A stretch of DNA of 8,058 bases from Chloroflexota bacterium (GTDB lineage Bacteria > Chloroflexota > Limnocylindria > Limnocylindrales > CSP1-4), in the NCBI GenBank assembly GCA_013694835.1, contig JACDBP010000160.1, positions 1 through 8,058 on the forward strand. Reading direction: 5' to 3'. The notes beneath the pieces were generated by a model, which made no database searches, had not been told where the DNA came from, and saw only the letters and a program-made list of their open reading frames with translations. A program made the translations under genes and the position numbers. Positions 1-5,606 of this stretch are shown piece by piece (the stretch's first letter is position 1; every line of letters begins with the position of its first letter).

Positions 1-323
1 GCGCGGAGGACCCCCCGCAGCGCCCGGTCCAGCGCCGCGTAATCAGCGTCGGCGCTGGGCGGGCGAGCGACGAGCAGCACATCCCAGCCCGGCTCGAGTT
101 CCGCGGCATGAGCACGGATCGCGGCGCGCAGCCGTCGCCGCACCCGGTTCCGGACGACGGCGCCGCCGACGCGGCGGCCGGTCGAAAGACCGAAGCGTGT
201 TCGCCCGAGGTCGTTGGGCAGGAACCGCGCGACGAGGAGGGGGTGCATCTTGCTCTTGCTCGATCGTTGGAGGGCGTCGAAGTCGCCCTTGCGGCGCAAC
301 ATCTCCGGGACCCGGCGGCCCAT
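1..323 (-). CDS. rnpA: Ribonuclease P protein component, partial (3' end off window)
   Basis: This is the protein subunit of RNase P, which assists the catalytic RNA in removing 5' leaders from precursor tRNAs. The visible 107 residues contain the family core: an N-terminal LRRKGDFDAL segment (residues 9-18), a central beta segment RFGLSTGRRVGGAVVRN (43-59), and the basic RNR signature around VVRNRVRRRLR (56-66), followed by the GWDVLLVAR strand (79-87). The family is usually about 110-125 residues, so only the last few residues should lie beyond the left edge. I chose the ATG at 323. ATG at 302 (residue 8) is an alternative, and neither has a convincing ribosome-binding site. There is no other in-frame start upstream. 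The gene lies 32 bp after rpmH and is presumably cotranscribed from the promoter near 641-669. In many bacteria yidD/yidC follow, which would lie outside this window. Confidence 0.95.
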   Translation of the reverse strand, partial: MGRRVPEMLRRKGDFDALQRSSKSKMHPLLVARFLPNDLGRTRFGLSTGRRVGGAVVRNRVRRRLRAAIRAHAAELEPGWDVLLVARPPSADADYAALDRALRGVLR

Positions 324-355
324 GGCGTGCGCGGGGGGCGCGACGGCGTCCGAGG

Positions 356-493
356 CTAGGCCGTCAGCTTTCGTCGACCCTTCGCACGCCGAGCGGCGAT
401 GACCCTCCGGCCACCGGGACTGCGCATCCGCGCGCGGAAGCCGTGCTCCCGGGCGCGGTGACGCTTCTTGGGCTGGTAGGTCCGCTTCGTCAT
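356..493 (-). CDS. rpmH: 50S ribosomal protein L34
   Basis: This is ribosomal protein L34, a very small basic protein of the large ribosomal subunit. The 45-residue frame begins MTKRTYQPKKRHRAREHGFR and ends RRAKGRRKLTA, which matches the family in both length (about 44-47) and the conserved TYQPKKR, HGFR and RRAKGRKKL blocks. It is encoded on the minus strand and reads away from dnaA, the common divergent arrangement of rpmH-rnpA relative to dnaA. A purine-rich AAGAGGAGC lies at 507-515 on the minus strand; this is about 14 nt from the ATG, slightly far for a Shine-Dalgarno site. The likely transcription start near 634 implies a leader of about 140 nt. Recognition is by sequence pattern and is very secure. 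Confidence 0.97.
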   Translation of the reverse strand: MTKRTYQPKKRHRAREHGFRARMRSPGGRRVIAARRAKGRRKLTA

Positions 494-639
494 CGACGAC
501 CTGGGGGCTCCTCTTGGTGAGCGGTCGGGCGCTGGACGGTCGTGGTCGCCGCAGCCGCTCCTGAGACATCGAAACGCGCCGGGGCGCTGGTGGCGCAGGT
601 GATGCCCCGCGCGGGCGCCGTGGCGCGTCCACGTCCCGG

Positions 640-651
640 GATCATATGATC
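640..651. promoter_or_regulatory. Perfect 12-bp palindrome carrying TATGAT on both strands
   Basis: GATCATATGATC reads identically on both strands and contains the -10 of the rpmH promoter. Its mirror copy of TATGAT (645-650, plus strand) could act as a -10 for csaA, with a transcript starting near 657 and a leader of about 38 nt. No TTGACA-like -35 is visible for the rightward direction, so the rightward promoter is speculative. The palindrome could alternatively be a repressor operator sitting on the promoter. Confidence 0.5.
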
Positions 652-669
652 GGGCGGCTGGGGTGTCAA
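641..669 (-). promoter_or_regulatory. Consensus-like housekeeping promoter for rpmH-rnpA
   Basis: On the minus strand a perfect -35 TTGACA (664-669) is followed after exactly 17 bp by TATGAT (641-646), which differs from the consensus -10 at one position. Transcription should start near position 634 and run into rpmH. It is the best-matching sigma-70-type promoter that I noticed in the window, which fits a ribosomal-protein gene. The call rests on the motif alone. Confidence 0.8.
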
Positions 670-694
670 ACGTGAAGCGGCCAGGGAGGGCGAT

Positions 695-1102
695 GTGGCG
701 GAGCCCACCATCGACGATGAGACGGCCTGGGAAGGTGCCCCGCAGGCCGAGCCGTTCCGTGCGGCCGGCTCGGCGAGCATGGAAGACCTCAGACGCCTTG
801 ACCTCCGCGTGGGAAGGGTGACCGCTGCGCGGCCGTTCGATGCTGCCCGCAAGCCCGCGTACCAGCTGGACATCGACTTCGGCCCGGGCGGCACCCGCCG
901 TTCTTCAGCCCAGCTTCCGGCGACCTACCCCGACCCCTCCGTGCTCGTGGGTCGCCTGGTGATCGCCGTGGTGAACCTGCCGCCCCGGCGGATCGCCGGA
1001 TTCACCAGCCAGGTCTTGGTGTTGGGCGCCCTGCCGAGCGACGGGCGCATCCCCCTCCTGAGTGTGGACCCGGGAGCGTCACCCGGCGACCGGATCGGCT
1101 GA
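695..1102 (+). CDS. csaA: CsaA-type tRNA-binding-domain protein
   Basis: This is a small protein of the EMAPII/tRNA-binding OB-fold family, close to CsaA. Bacillus CsaA has been described as an export-related chaperone-like dimer, and the fold also binds tRNA; the actual role here is not shown by the sequence. The conserved core is clear: LDLRVGRV (35-42), a QLDIDFG strand (57-63), SSAQ (70-73) and the family hallmark VVNLPPRRIAGF (92-103) followed by VLVLGAL. The chosen GTG at 695 follows a good ribosome-binding site, AGGGAGGG at 683-690. It gives 135 residues, with a 28-residue acidic N-terminal extension not typical of the family (about 110 residues). The ATG at 779 would give a standard 107-residue protein but has only a weak upstream site. 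It sits alone between the divergent rpmH and dnaA, with its own leader and probably its own transcript. Confidence 0.9.
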   Translation: MAEPTIDDETAWEGAPQAEPFRAAGSASMEDLRRLDLRVGRVTAARPFDAARKPAYQLDIDFGPGGTRRSSAQLPATYPDPSVLVGRLVIAVVNLPPRRIAGFTSQVLVLGALPSDGRIPLLSVDPGASPGDRIG

Positions 1103-1115
1103 GGCGACCGTCGAA

Positions 1116-1134
1116 GATACCCCCGTGGGGTATC
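1116..1134. promoter_or_regulatory. Perfect inverted repeat of CsoR-operator form (or csaA terminator stem)
   Basis: GATACCCC and GGGGTATC form exact 8-bp arms around a 3-nt spacer, 13 nt after the csaA stop codon and 11 bp before the proposed dnaA -35. The inner 17 bp have the ATACCC...GGGTAT form known for operators of CsoR-family metal-sensing repressors. As RNA it could also fold into a short stem, but no T-run follows, so it is a poor intrinsic terminator. Either role is inferred from form and position only. Confidence 0.45.
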
Positions 1135-1145
1135 GCGGAATGACG

Positions 1146-1175
1146 TTGCAGGGCCGCACAGGACCGGTGTAGAGT
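1146..1175 (+). promoter_or_regulatory. dnaA: Candidate dnaA promoter
   Basis: TTGCAG (1146-1151) and TAGAGT (1170-1175) are separated by 18 bp. Each matches the housekeeping consensus at four of six positions, which is normal for a GC-rich genome. A start near 1182 would give a dnaA leader of about 170 nt. No better pair is visible between csaA and dnaA. Confidence 0.45.
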
Positions 1176-1272
1176 GTGCCGACCCTCGGCGTCGGGAGCG
1201 TCGGGAGGGACCCCGCCGGGGCCCAGCCGGACCGTCGAACAACCGGCGATCGGCAGCCCGGAAGGTCGCTCG

Positions 1273-1285
1273 TTCCACGGTGGAA
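1273..1285. repeat. Short palindrome in the dnaA leader with TCCAC arms
   Basis: TTCCAC and GTGGAA are exact 6-bp arms separated by one G. Each arm carries the TCCAC core shared by DnaA boxes, but the flanks do not fit the full box. It lies in the untranslated leader about 65 bp before the dnaA start. It could be a weak autoregulatory DnaA site or a small RNA hairpin. The rest of the 1103-1350 stretch holds only the inverted repeat and promoter listed separately, and a small GC-rich stem at 1211-1221. Confidence 0.3.
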
Positions 1286-1350
1286 GCCGGCGCGGTCGCG
1301 TCGGTCGCTGGGTGTTGCCGTCAAACTCCGCTATCAGGGCTGCGCTATCG

Positions 1351-2721
1351 ATGGACGCGAAGCAGGTATGGCGCGCCGCGCTCGGGGAACTGCAGGTCTC
1401 GCTGTCACCCGCGAATTTCGAGACGTGGCTCAAGGAGACCGCCCTCATCGCCGTCGACGACAACCGCTTCCGCGTCGCCGTCCCGAACGGTTTCGCCAAG
1501 GACTGGCTCGAGACCCGGTACCGCTCGCTGATCAGTCAGACCCTCGCCCGGGTGGTCGGTTACAGCGTGACCGTCGACTTCGAGGTTCGTGAAGGGATCG
1601 TCTCGCCGCTCGACAAGGCACCCGCGGACGGCACCGCCGCCGGGCCGCAGCCGGTACGCCTCGAGCCGGGACGAGTCGGCTCGAGCGAGGGTTCGACCCT
1701 CAACCTCAACTCGCGCTACACGTTCCGCAACTTCATCGTCGGTTCGTCGAATCGCCTGGCCCACGCGGCGAGCCTGTCGGTCGCGGAGCGCCCCGGCCAC
1801 GCCTACAACCCGCTCTTCCTGTACGGCGGCGTCGGGCTCGGCAAGACCCACTTGATGCATGCCATCGGGAACCAGGTCATCTCGCGCTTTCCGCGCAAGA
1901 AGGTGGTCTACGCCACCAGCGAGAAGTTCACCAACGAGTTCATCACGAGCATCCAGCAGGGCCGGATCGACGATTTCCGAGCGCGCTACCGGCGCATCGA
2001 CCTGCTGCTCATCGACGACATCCAGTTCATCGCCGACAAGGAACGCACGCAGGAGGAGTTCTTCCACACGTTCAATGCCATCCACGAGGACGGCAAGCAG
2101 ATCGTGCTGTCGAGCGATCGTCCGCCGAAGCTCATCGTGACGCTCGAGGAGCGGTTGCGCAGCCGCTTCGAGTGGGGTCTCATCGCCGACCTCACGGCGC
2201 CTGACCTGGAGACACGCATCGCGATCCTGCGGGCGAAGGCCGAGGAACAGGCGGTGCCGATGGGCTCGGATGTGCTGGAGTTCATCGCGCGCAAGGTGGT
2301 CAGCAACATCCGGGAGCTCGAGGGCGCCCTCAACCGGATCATGGCCTACGCGAACATGGGCGGGATGCCCCTGACCATCGAGCTGGCGCAGGCGGTGCTG
2401 TCGAATGTGCTGTACAACCCGAAGCGGCGGATGGTGACCCCGGAGCGGATCGTCCAGGCCGTGTCTGACTACTACAGCGTCGGCCTCGACCAGCTGAAGG
2501 GTCAGAAGCGCGACCGGGCGATCGTCACACCACGCCAGATCGCGATGTACCTGATGCGCGCCGAGACGGATGTCTCGCTCCTGCGGATCGGGCAGGAGCT
2601 CGGCAACCGCGACCACTCGACGGTGCTCCACGCTTGCGACAAGATCGATCGCGAGAGTCAGCAGAACGACGAGCTGCGCCGTGAGCTGGCCGCGGTGCGG
2701 GAGCTCATCTACGCCGAGTAA
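1351..2721 (+). CDS. dnaA: Chromosomal replication initiator protein DnaA
   Basis: DnaA binds DnaA boxes at oriC, forms an ATP-dependent filament and opens the duplex for helicase loading. The 456-residue protein has all four domains. Domain I spans residues 1-78 and includes the segment ANFETWLKET. A short linker follows at about 80-115. The AAA+ domain has Walker A GGVGLGKTH (159-167), Walker B LLLIDDIQF (218-226), sensor I near IVLSSDRPP (251-259), the arginine-finger region LEERLRSRFEWG (266-277) and sensor II RELEGALNRI (321-330). Domain IV ends with the DNA-binding signature GNRDHSTVLHACDKI (418-432). The frame stays open upstream to a GTG at 1174, but the ATG at 1351 fits the family start. 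The ribosome-binding site there is weak (AGGG at 1336-1339), suggesting modest or regulated translation. The origin lies immediately downstream, so the protein's binding sites flank its own gene. The domain I sequence resembles Chloroflexota DnaA proteins. Confidence 0.98.
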   Translation: MDAKQVWRAALGELQVSLSPANFETWLKETALIAVDDNRFRVAVPNGFAKDWLETRYRSLISQTLARVVGYSVTVDFEVREGIVSPLDKAPADGTAAGPQPVRLEPGRVGSSEGSTLNLNSRYTFRNFIVGSSNRLAHAASLSVAERPGHAYNPLFLYGGVGLGKTHLMHAIGNQVISRFPRKKVVYATSEKFTNEFITSIQQGRIDDFRARYRRIDLLLIDDIQFIADKERTQEEFFHTFNAIHEDGKQIVLSSDRPPKLIVTLEERLRSRFEWGLIADLTAPDLETRIAILRAKAEEQAVPMGSDVLEFIARKVVSNIRELEGALNRIMAYANMGGMPLTIELAQAVLSNVLYNPKRRMVTPERIVQAVSDYYSVGLDQLKGQKRDRAIVTPRQIAMYLMRAETDVSLLRIGQELGNRDHSTVLHACDKIDRESQQNDELRRELAAVRELIYAE

Positions 2722-2824
2722 GGGCGACGGGCTCCAGGGCCGCCGGTGCGAAGAGTCAGCGCGTTACCGGAGCATTCACGCTGTCGGTGTTCTTCGTGAG
2801 CGCGGCATCACAGCTCGGCAAGCG

Positions 2825-2874
2825 CGTGGAGAAGTGGCCTGGATCCGTGGAGAACCTGCGTCCTGTGTGGAGAA
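2825..2874 (-). other. Three regularly spaced DnaA boxes
   Basis: Read on the minus strand these are TTCTCCACG (2825-2833), TTCTCCACG (2846-2854) and TTCTCCACA (2866-2874). The third matches the TTNTCCACA consensus completely and the first two miss only the last base. Starts are 21 and 20 bp apart, about two helical turns, so all three lie on the same DNA face, as expected for cooperative DnaA loading. Confidence 0.85.
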
Positions 2875-2920
2875 CCATCCGCTCCGACGTTCTCTCTCCC
2901 GGCTGGACCGGTGGTGACTC

Positions 2921-2978
2921 GGTGGACGGATCTGTCAGCCCGGACGACCGTCCACGGGACGGGGAGATACCGTCCACC
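2921..2978. other. Weak GTCCAC-type DnaA-box variants
   Basis: The nonamer CCGTCCACS occurs on the minus strand at 2921-2929 and on the plus strand at 2948-2956 and 2970-2978. A related GCGTCCACC is at 3081-3089. They keep the TCCAC core but lack the TT start and final A. They may be low-affinity sites, for example ATP-DnaA-specific ones, or sites for another origin-binding protein. Confidence 0.45.
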
Positions 2979-3022
2979 CGGGCATCCCCGTCCTCCCCTG
3001 TTCGTCCGCCCGGAACGCCCGG

Positions 3023-3031
3023 CTATCCACC
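3023..3031 (+). other. DnaA box, CTATCCACC
   Basis: This plus-strand nonamer matches TTATCCACA at seven of nine positions, differing at the first and last base. It lies in the right half of the origin array, in the orientation opposite to the trio at 2825-2874. Confidence 0.6.
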
Positions 3032-3089
3032 GGACGATCCGGGCTGCCGCTGAGCAGAGGAACGCACGACCTCCGACCGGGCGTCCACC

Positions 3090-3098
3090 GTATCCACA
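3090..3098 (+). other. DnaA box next to the candidate unwinding region, GTATCCACA
   Basis: This site matches TTATCCACA at eight of nine positions. It is preceded directly by the weaker GCGTCCACC at 3081-3089 and followed directly by the purine-rich tract, so it is the best candidate for the box from which DnaA extends onto melted DNA. Its end overlaps the small inverted repeat CACCAT-G-ATGGTG (3097-3109). Confidence 0.75.
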
Positions 3099-3135
3099 CC
3101 ATGATGGTGATGATGACAATGAGAAGATAGAGAGA
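3099..3135 (+). other. Candidate DNA unwinding element with trinucleotide periodicity
   Basis: This 37-bp tract is about 40% GC in a region that is otherwise roughly two-thirds GC. The plus strand is almost entirely purines plus T and shows TGA/GAT triplet repeats (TGATGATGA at 3108-3116, then AATGAGAAGATAG). It abuts the best right-hand DnaA box. Position and composition fit a duplex-unwinding element. The triplet pattern recalls DnaA-trios but does not match the published trio strictly, so single-strand binding by DnaA is an inference. Confidence 0.55.
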
Positions 3136-3208
3136 CCGACGAACCAGGTCAGCCAAGGACCGGCACGCCCCGCCACGACCGCCGGATCAGCCACGGGAGC
3201 AGCCCAAC

Positions 3209-4327
3209 GTGAAGCTATCGGTGATGCAGGAAAACCTTGCCCGCGGTCTCGCCGTGGTCAGCCGCGCGGTGAGCTCGCGAAGCACGCTGCCGGTCCTTGC
3301 CAACGTGCTCCTTCGGACCGAGGACGCCGGACTCAAGCTCACCGCGACCAACCTCGAGATCGGCATGACCTACTGGGTCCCTGGAAAGATCGACACGGAC
3401 GGCGCGCTCACCGTGCCGGCGCGGCTGATGACCGACATCGTCGGCTCGCTCCGCTCTGGCGAGCGTGTCGACCTGGAGGTGGAGAACGGCACCACCCTGT
3501 GGATCCGCTCCGGCCGGCAGCAGGCCCATCTCCGTGGCATCGAGGCGGACGAGTTCCCGGTCATCCCATCCGCCGGTGAGCGGCCGACGACCCGGATCAG
3601 TCAGAAGGCGCTCAAGCAAGCCCTATCGGAGGTGGTATTCGCCGCCGCCAGCGACGAGGCCCGTCCGATCCTGACCGGCGTCCTCACGAAGTTCGTCGGC
3701 GACAGGGTGACGCTCGCCGCCGCCGACAACTACCGCATCGCCGTGAAATCGCTGCCCACGCTCGACCCGGTCGAGGAGACCAGCGTGGTCGTGCCCGGTC
3801 GATCGTACGCCGAGCTGATGCGGATCCTGGCCGATGCCGACGACCCGGTCGAGGTGATGCTGGCGCAGTCGAAGAGCCAGATCCTGTTCCACATCGAAGG
3901 CGTCGACCTGGTCAGCCGGCTCATCGACGGTCAGTTCCCGAATTACCAGCAGGTGCTGCCGACGAGCCACACGACGAGCGCGGTGGTCGACCGGGAGGAG
4001 CTGCTCAAGGCGGTCCGCCTCTCAGCGCTCATCGCGAGCTCGGCGGCGAATGTCGTCAAGCTCCGGACCGAGAGCAGCGAGTCGGGTGTCCTGACGATCG
4101 CCGCGGCGGCCGACGTGGGCGAGGCACAGGCCGAGGTCGAGGCGGCGCTGGAGGGGGAGCCTGTGACGATCGCCTTCAACGCCCGCTATCTCCAGGAGGC
4201 GCTCCAGAACGTGGACGCCGACCAGCTGGCGTTGGAGTTCACCGGGCCGCTGTCGCCGGGCGTTCTTCGGCCCATCGGCGACGATGACTACGTCCACGTG
4301 ATCATGCCGGTACGCACGCCGTCCTGA
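3209..4327 (+). CDS. dnaN: DNA polymerase III beta subunit (sliding clamp)
   Basis: DnaN forms the ring-shaped dimer that tethers the replicative polymerase to DNA and recruits repair factors. The 372-residue length fits the family and its three repeated clamp domains. The N-terminus MKLSVMQENLARGLAVVSRA, the segment LPVLANVLL (27-35), LTATNLEIG and the C-terminal HVIMPVR are standard clamp features. The start is GTG at 3209, supported by CGGGAGC at 3194-3200, 8 nt upstream, and by agreement with the family N-terminus. It directly follows the origin, so its promoter must lie within or near the origin array; I could not assign one confidently. recF follows after 73 bp, probably on the same transcript. 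Confidence 0.97.
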   Translation: MKLSVMQENLARGLAVVSRAVSSRSTLPVLANVLLRTEDAGLKLTATNLEIGMTYWVPGKIDTDGALTVPARLMTDIVGSLRSGERVDLEVENGTTLWIRSGRQQAHLRGIEADEFPVIPSAGERPTTRISQKALKQALSEVVFAAASDEARPILTGVLTKFVGDRVTLAAADNYRIAVKSLPTLDPVEETSVVVPGRSYAELMRILADADDPVEVMLAQSKSQILFHIEGVDLVSRLIDGQFPNYQQVLPTSHTTSAVVDREELLKAVRLSALIASSAANVVKLRTESSESGVLTIAAAADVGEAQAEVEAALEGEPVTIAFNARYLQEALQNVDADQLALEFTGPLSPGVLRPIGDDDYVHVIMPVRTPS

Positions 4328-4400
4328 GCGTGAGCACGCGTGTCGCGCAGCGCGCGCCGTTGGTGATCGGGGTCGGCTGGACACAGGCGGGAGCGGGTCG

Positions 4401-5606
4401 ATGAGGGCGGAGGCTGCCGCACGGTCGACGGGCGCATCGGTCGCATCGATCCAGACGGCGACGCCAGCCGGCTCACGGGCCGTGATGGTGGAACGCCTGG
4501 TCCTGGCCGGCTTCCGGAGCTACGGATCGCTGGACGTGACATTCACCGCCGGGCCGCAGGTGGTCTTCGGGGACAACGCCGCCGGCAAGACGAACCTGCT
4601 GGAGGCGATCGCCCTCCTCGCCACCGGCCACTCGCACCGGACGACGAGTGACCCGGACCTGATCGCCTGGGACGCCGACTTCGCCCGAGTCGAGGCCCGC
4701 GTCTCCAGCGTCAACGGGGTGCCGGGCACCCTGGAGGTCGTGCTCGGGGCAGGTGCCACGCGCAAGCGGATCCGGGTCAACGGTGTGCCGCGGCGTGCCT
4801 CGGCGCTCGCGGCGGCGATGCGCGTCGTGATGTTCGCACCAGAGGACATGCTGCTCGTCTCCGGCTCCCCGTCGCTCCGGCGCGGGACACTGGACGCGCT
4901 CCTGGTCCATCGCTGGGCCACGGCCTCTGCCAGCCTCTCCCTCTACGGCCGCGCCCTCCAGCAGCGCAACAACCTGCTCCGAGCGGTGCGCGACGGGATC
5001 TCCGACCGTGGCGAGCTGCGCTACTGGGACGAGCTGCTCTGCGCCGAGGGTGGACGCATCGTGGCCTGGCGCCGGGAGATCATCGGGGAGCTGGCCGGGC
5101 CGCTCGCGGAGGCCCACGCCCAGATCGCGCCGGGCGAGGGGAGGCTCGCCCTGCGATACGTCACGAATGCAGCGGCGACGGGTGGGGAGACACCCGAGGA
5201 GGCACTCCGTCGCCGGCTCGCCGAGACCGGCGAGAAGGAGCTGTGGAATGGGTCGACCCTCGTGGGGCCCCACCGCGACGACATCGCGTTCGAGCTGGAT
5301 GCCCGGGACCTGGCCGGATCCGCCTCGCGAGGCCAGCAGCGCACGGCGATCCTCGCGCTCAAGCTGGCGGAACTGGCGCTCCTCACGGCACTGGACGGCC
5401 ACCCACCGCTGCTGTTGCTTGACGACGTCTTCAGCGAGCTCGATCCCGCCCGCCGGGCCCACCTGGTACGGCGCATCGCGGACCTGCCCCAGGCCTTCAT
5501 CAGCACCACGACCCTCGCCGACCTGGACCCGGCGCTGGTCGCGGAGTCCACCGCCTGGCACGTGACGCGGGGGGCGTTGGCGCTGGCCGAGCGGGAGCCC
5601 CGATGA
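4401..5606 (+). CDS. recF: DNA replication and repair protein RecF
   Basis: RecF is an SMC-like ATPase that, with RecO and RecR, loads RecA at single-strand gaps. The 401-residue frame contains Walker A GDNAAGKT (57-64) followed by NLLEAI, the RecF motif GSPSLRRGTLDALL (155-168), GPHRDD (289-294), the ABC signature SASRGQQRT (307-315), and Walker B LLLLDDVFSELD (337-348). The start at 4401 is supported by CGGGAGC (4388-4394), 6 nt upstream and identical to the sites before dnaN and the next gene. It adds about 28 residues, rich in Ala, Ser and Thr, before the usual RecF N-terminus. The ATG at 4485 (MVERLVLAGFRSY) matches the family start but has a poor ribosome-binding site. The stop overlaps the start of the DUF721 gene by ATGA, implying translational coupling. 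Confidence 0.96.
   Translation: MRAEAAARSTGASVASIQTATPAGSRAVMVERLVLAGFRSYGSLDVTFTAGPQVVFGDNAAGKTNLLEAIALLATGHSHRTTSDPDLIAWDADFARVEARVSSVNGVPGTLEVVLGAGATRKRIRVNGVPRRASALAAAMRVVMFAPEDMLLVSGSPSLRRGTLDALLVHRWATASASLSLYGRALQQRNNLLRAVRDGISDRGELRYWDELLCAEGGRIVAWRREIIGELAGPLAEAHAQIAPGEGRLALRYVTNAAATGGETPEEALRRRLAETGEKELWNGSTLVGPHRDDIAFELDARDLAGSASRGQQRTAILALKLAELALLTALDGHPPLLLLDDVFSELDPARRAHLVRRIADLPQAFISTTTLADLDPALVAESTAWHVTRGALALAEREPR

Larger units (their letters stand above)
2722..3208. other. Replication origin (oriC) between dnaA and dnaN
   Basis: These 487 bp contain no credible gene and hold the chromosome origin by position and content. The TCCAC/GTGGA core of the DnaA box occurs nine times between 2826 and 3097, where base composition would lead one to expect roughly one. 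The first four (2826, 2847, 2867, 2922) read on the minus strand and the remaining five (2951, 2973, 3026, 3084, 3093) on the plus strand, so the array is inverted about a centre near 2940. A purine-rich, A+T-richer tract follows the last box. The first about 100 bp after dnaA (2722-2820) show no clear motif or terminator, and 3136-3193 is featureless up to the dnaN ribosome-binding site. Confidence 0.88.

Noticed and set aside
490..894. A 134-codon minus-strand frame upstream of rpmH
   Set aside because: It overlaps the rpmH start, its promoter and csaA, and its product resembles no known protein.
1211..1221. GC-rich stem CCCC-GCC-GGGG in the dnaA leader as a terminator or riboswitch
   Set aside because: It is only four base pairs, has no T-run, and such stems are expected by chance at this GC content.
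1174..1350. An in-frame extension of dnaA beginning at GTG 1174
   Set aside because: It would start inside the proposed -10, add 59 low-complexity residues not seen in DnaA, and remove the leader.
1405..2631. A 408-codon open frame on the minus strand opposite dnaA
   Set aside because: dnaA on the plus strand is certain, and the antisense product shows no family motif.
2756..3579. Several overlapping frames in the dnaA-dnaN gap, including a 222-codon plus-strand frame reaching into dnaN
   Set aside because: They cover the DnaA-box array, are Pro/Arg/Gly-rich without motifs, and the longest runs out of frame into dnaN.
4328..4400. CGCGC-A-GCGCG stem between dnaN and recF as an intrinsic terminator
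   Set aside because: The stem is very short with an unusable loop and no T-run; dnaN and recF are more likely cotranscribed.
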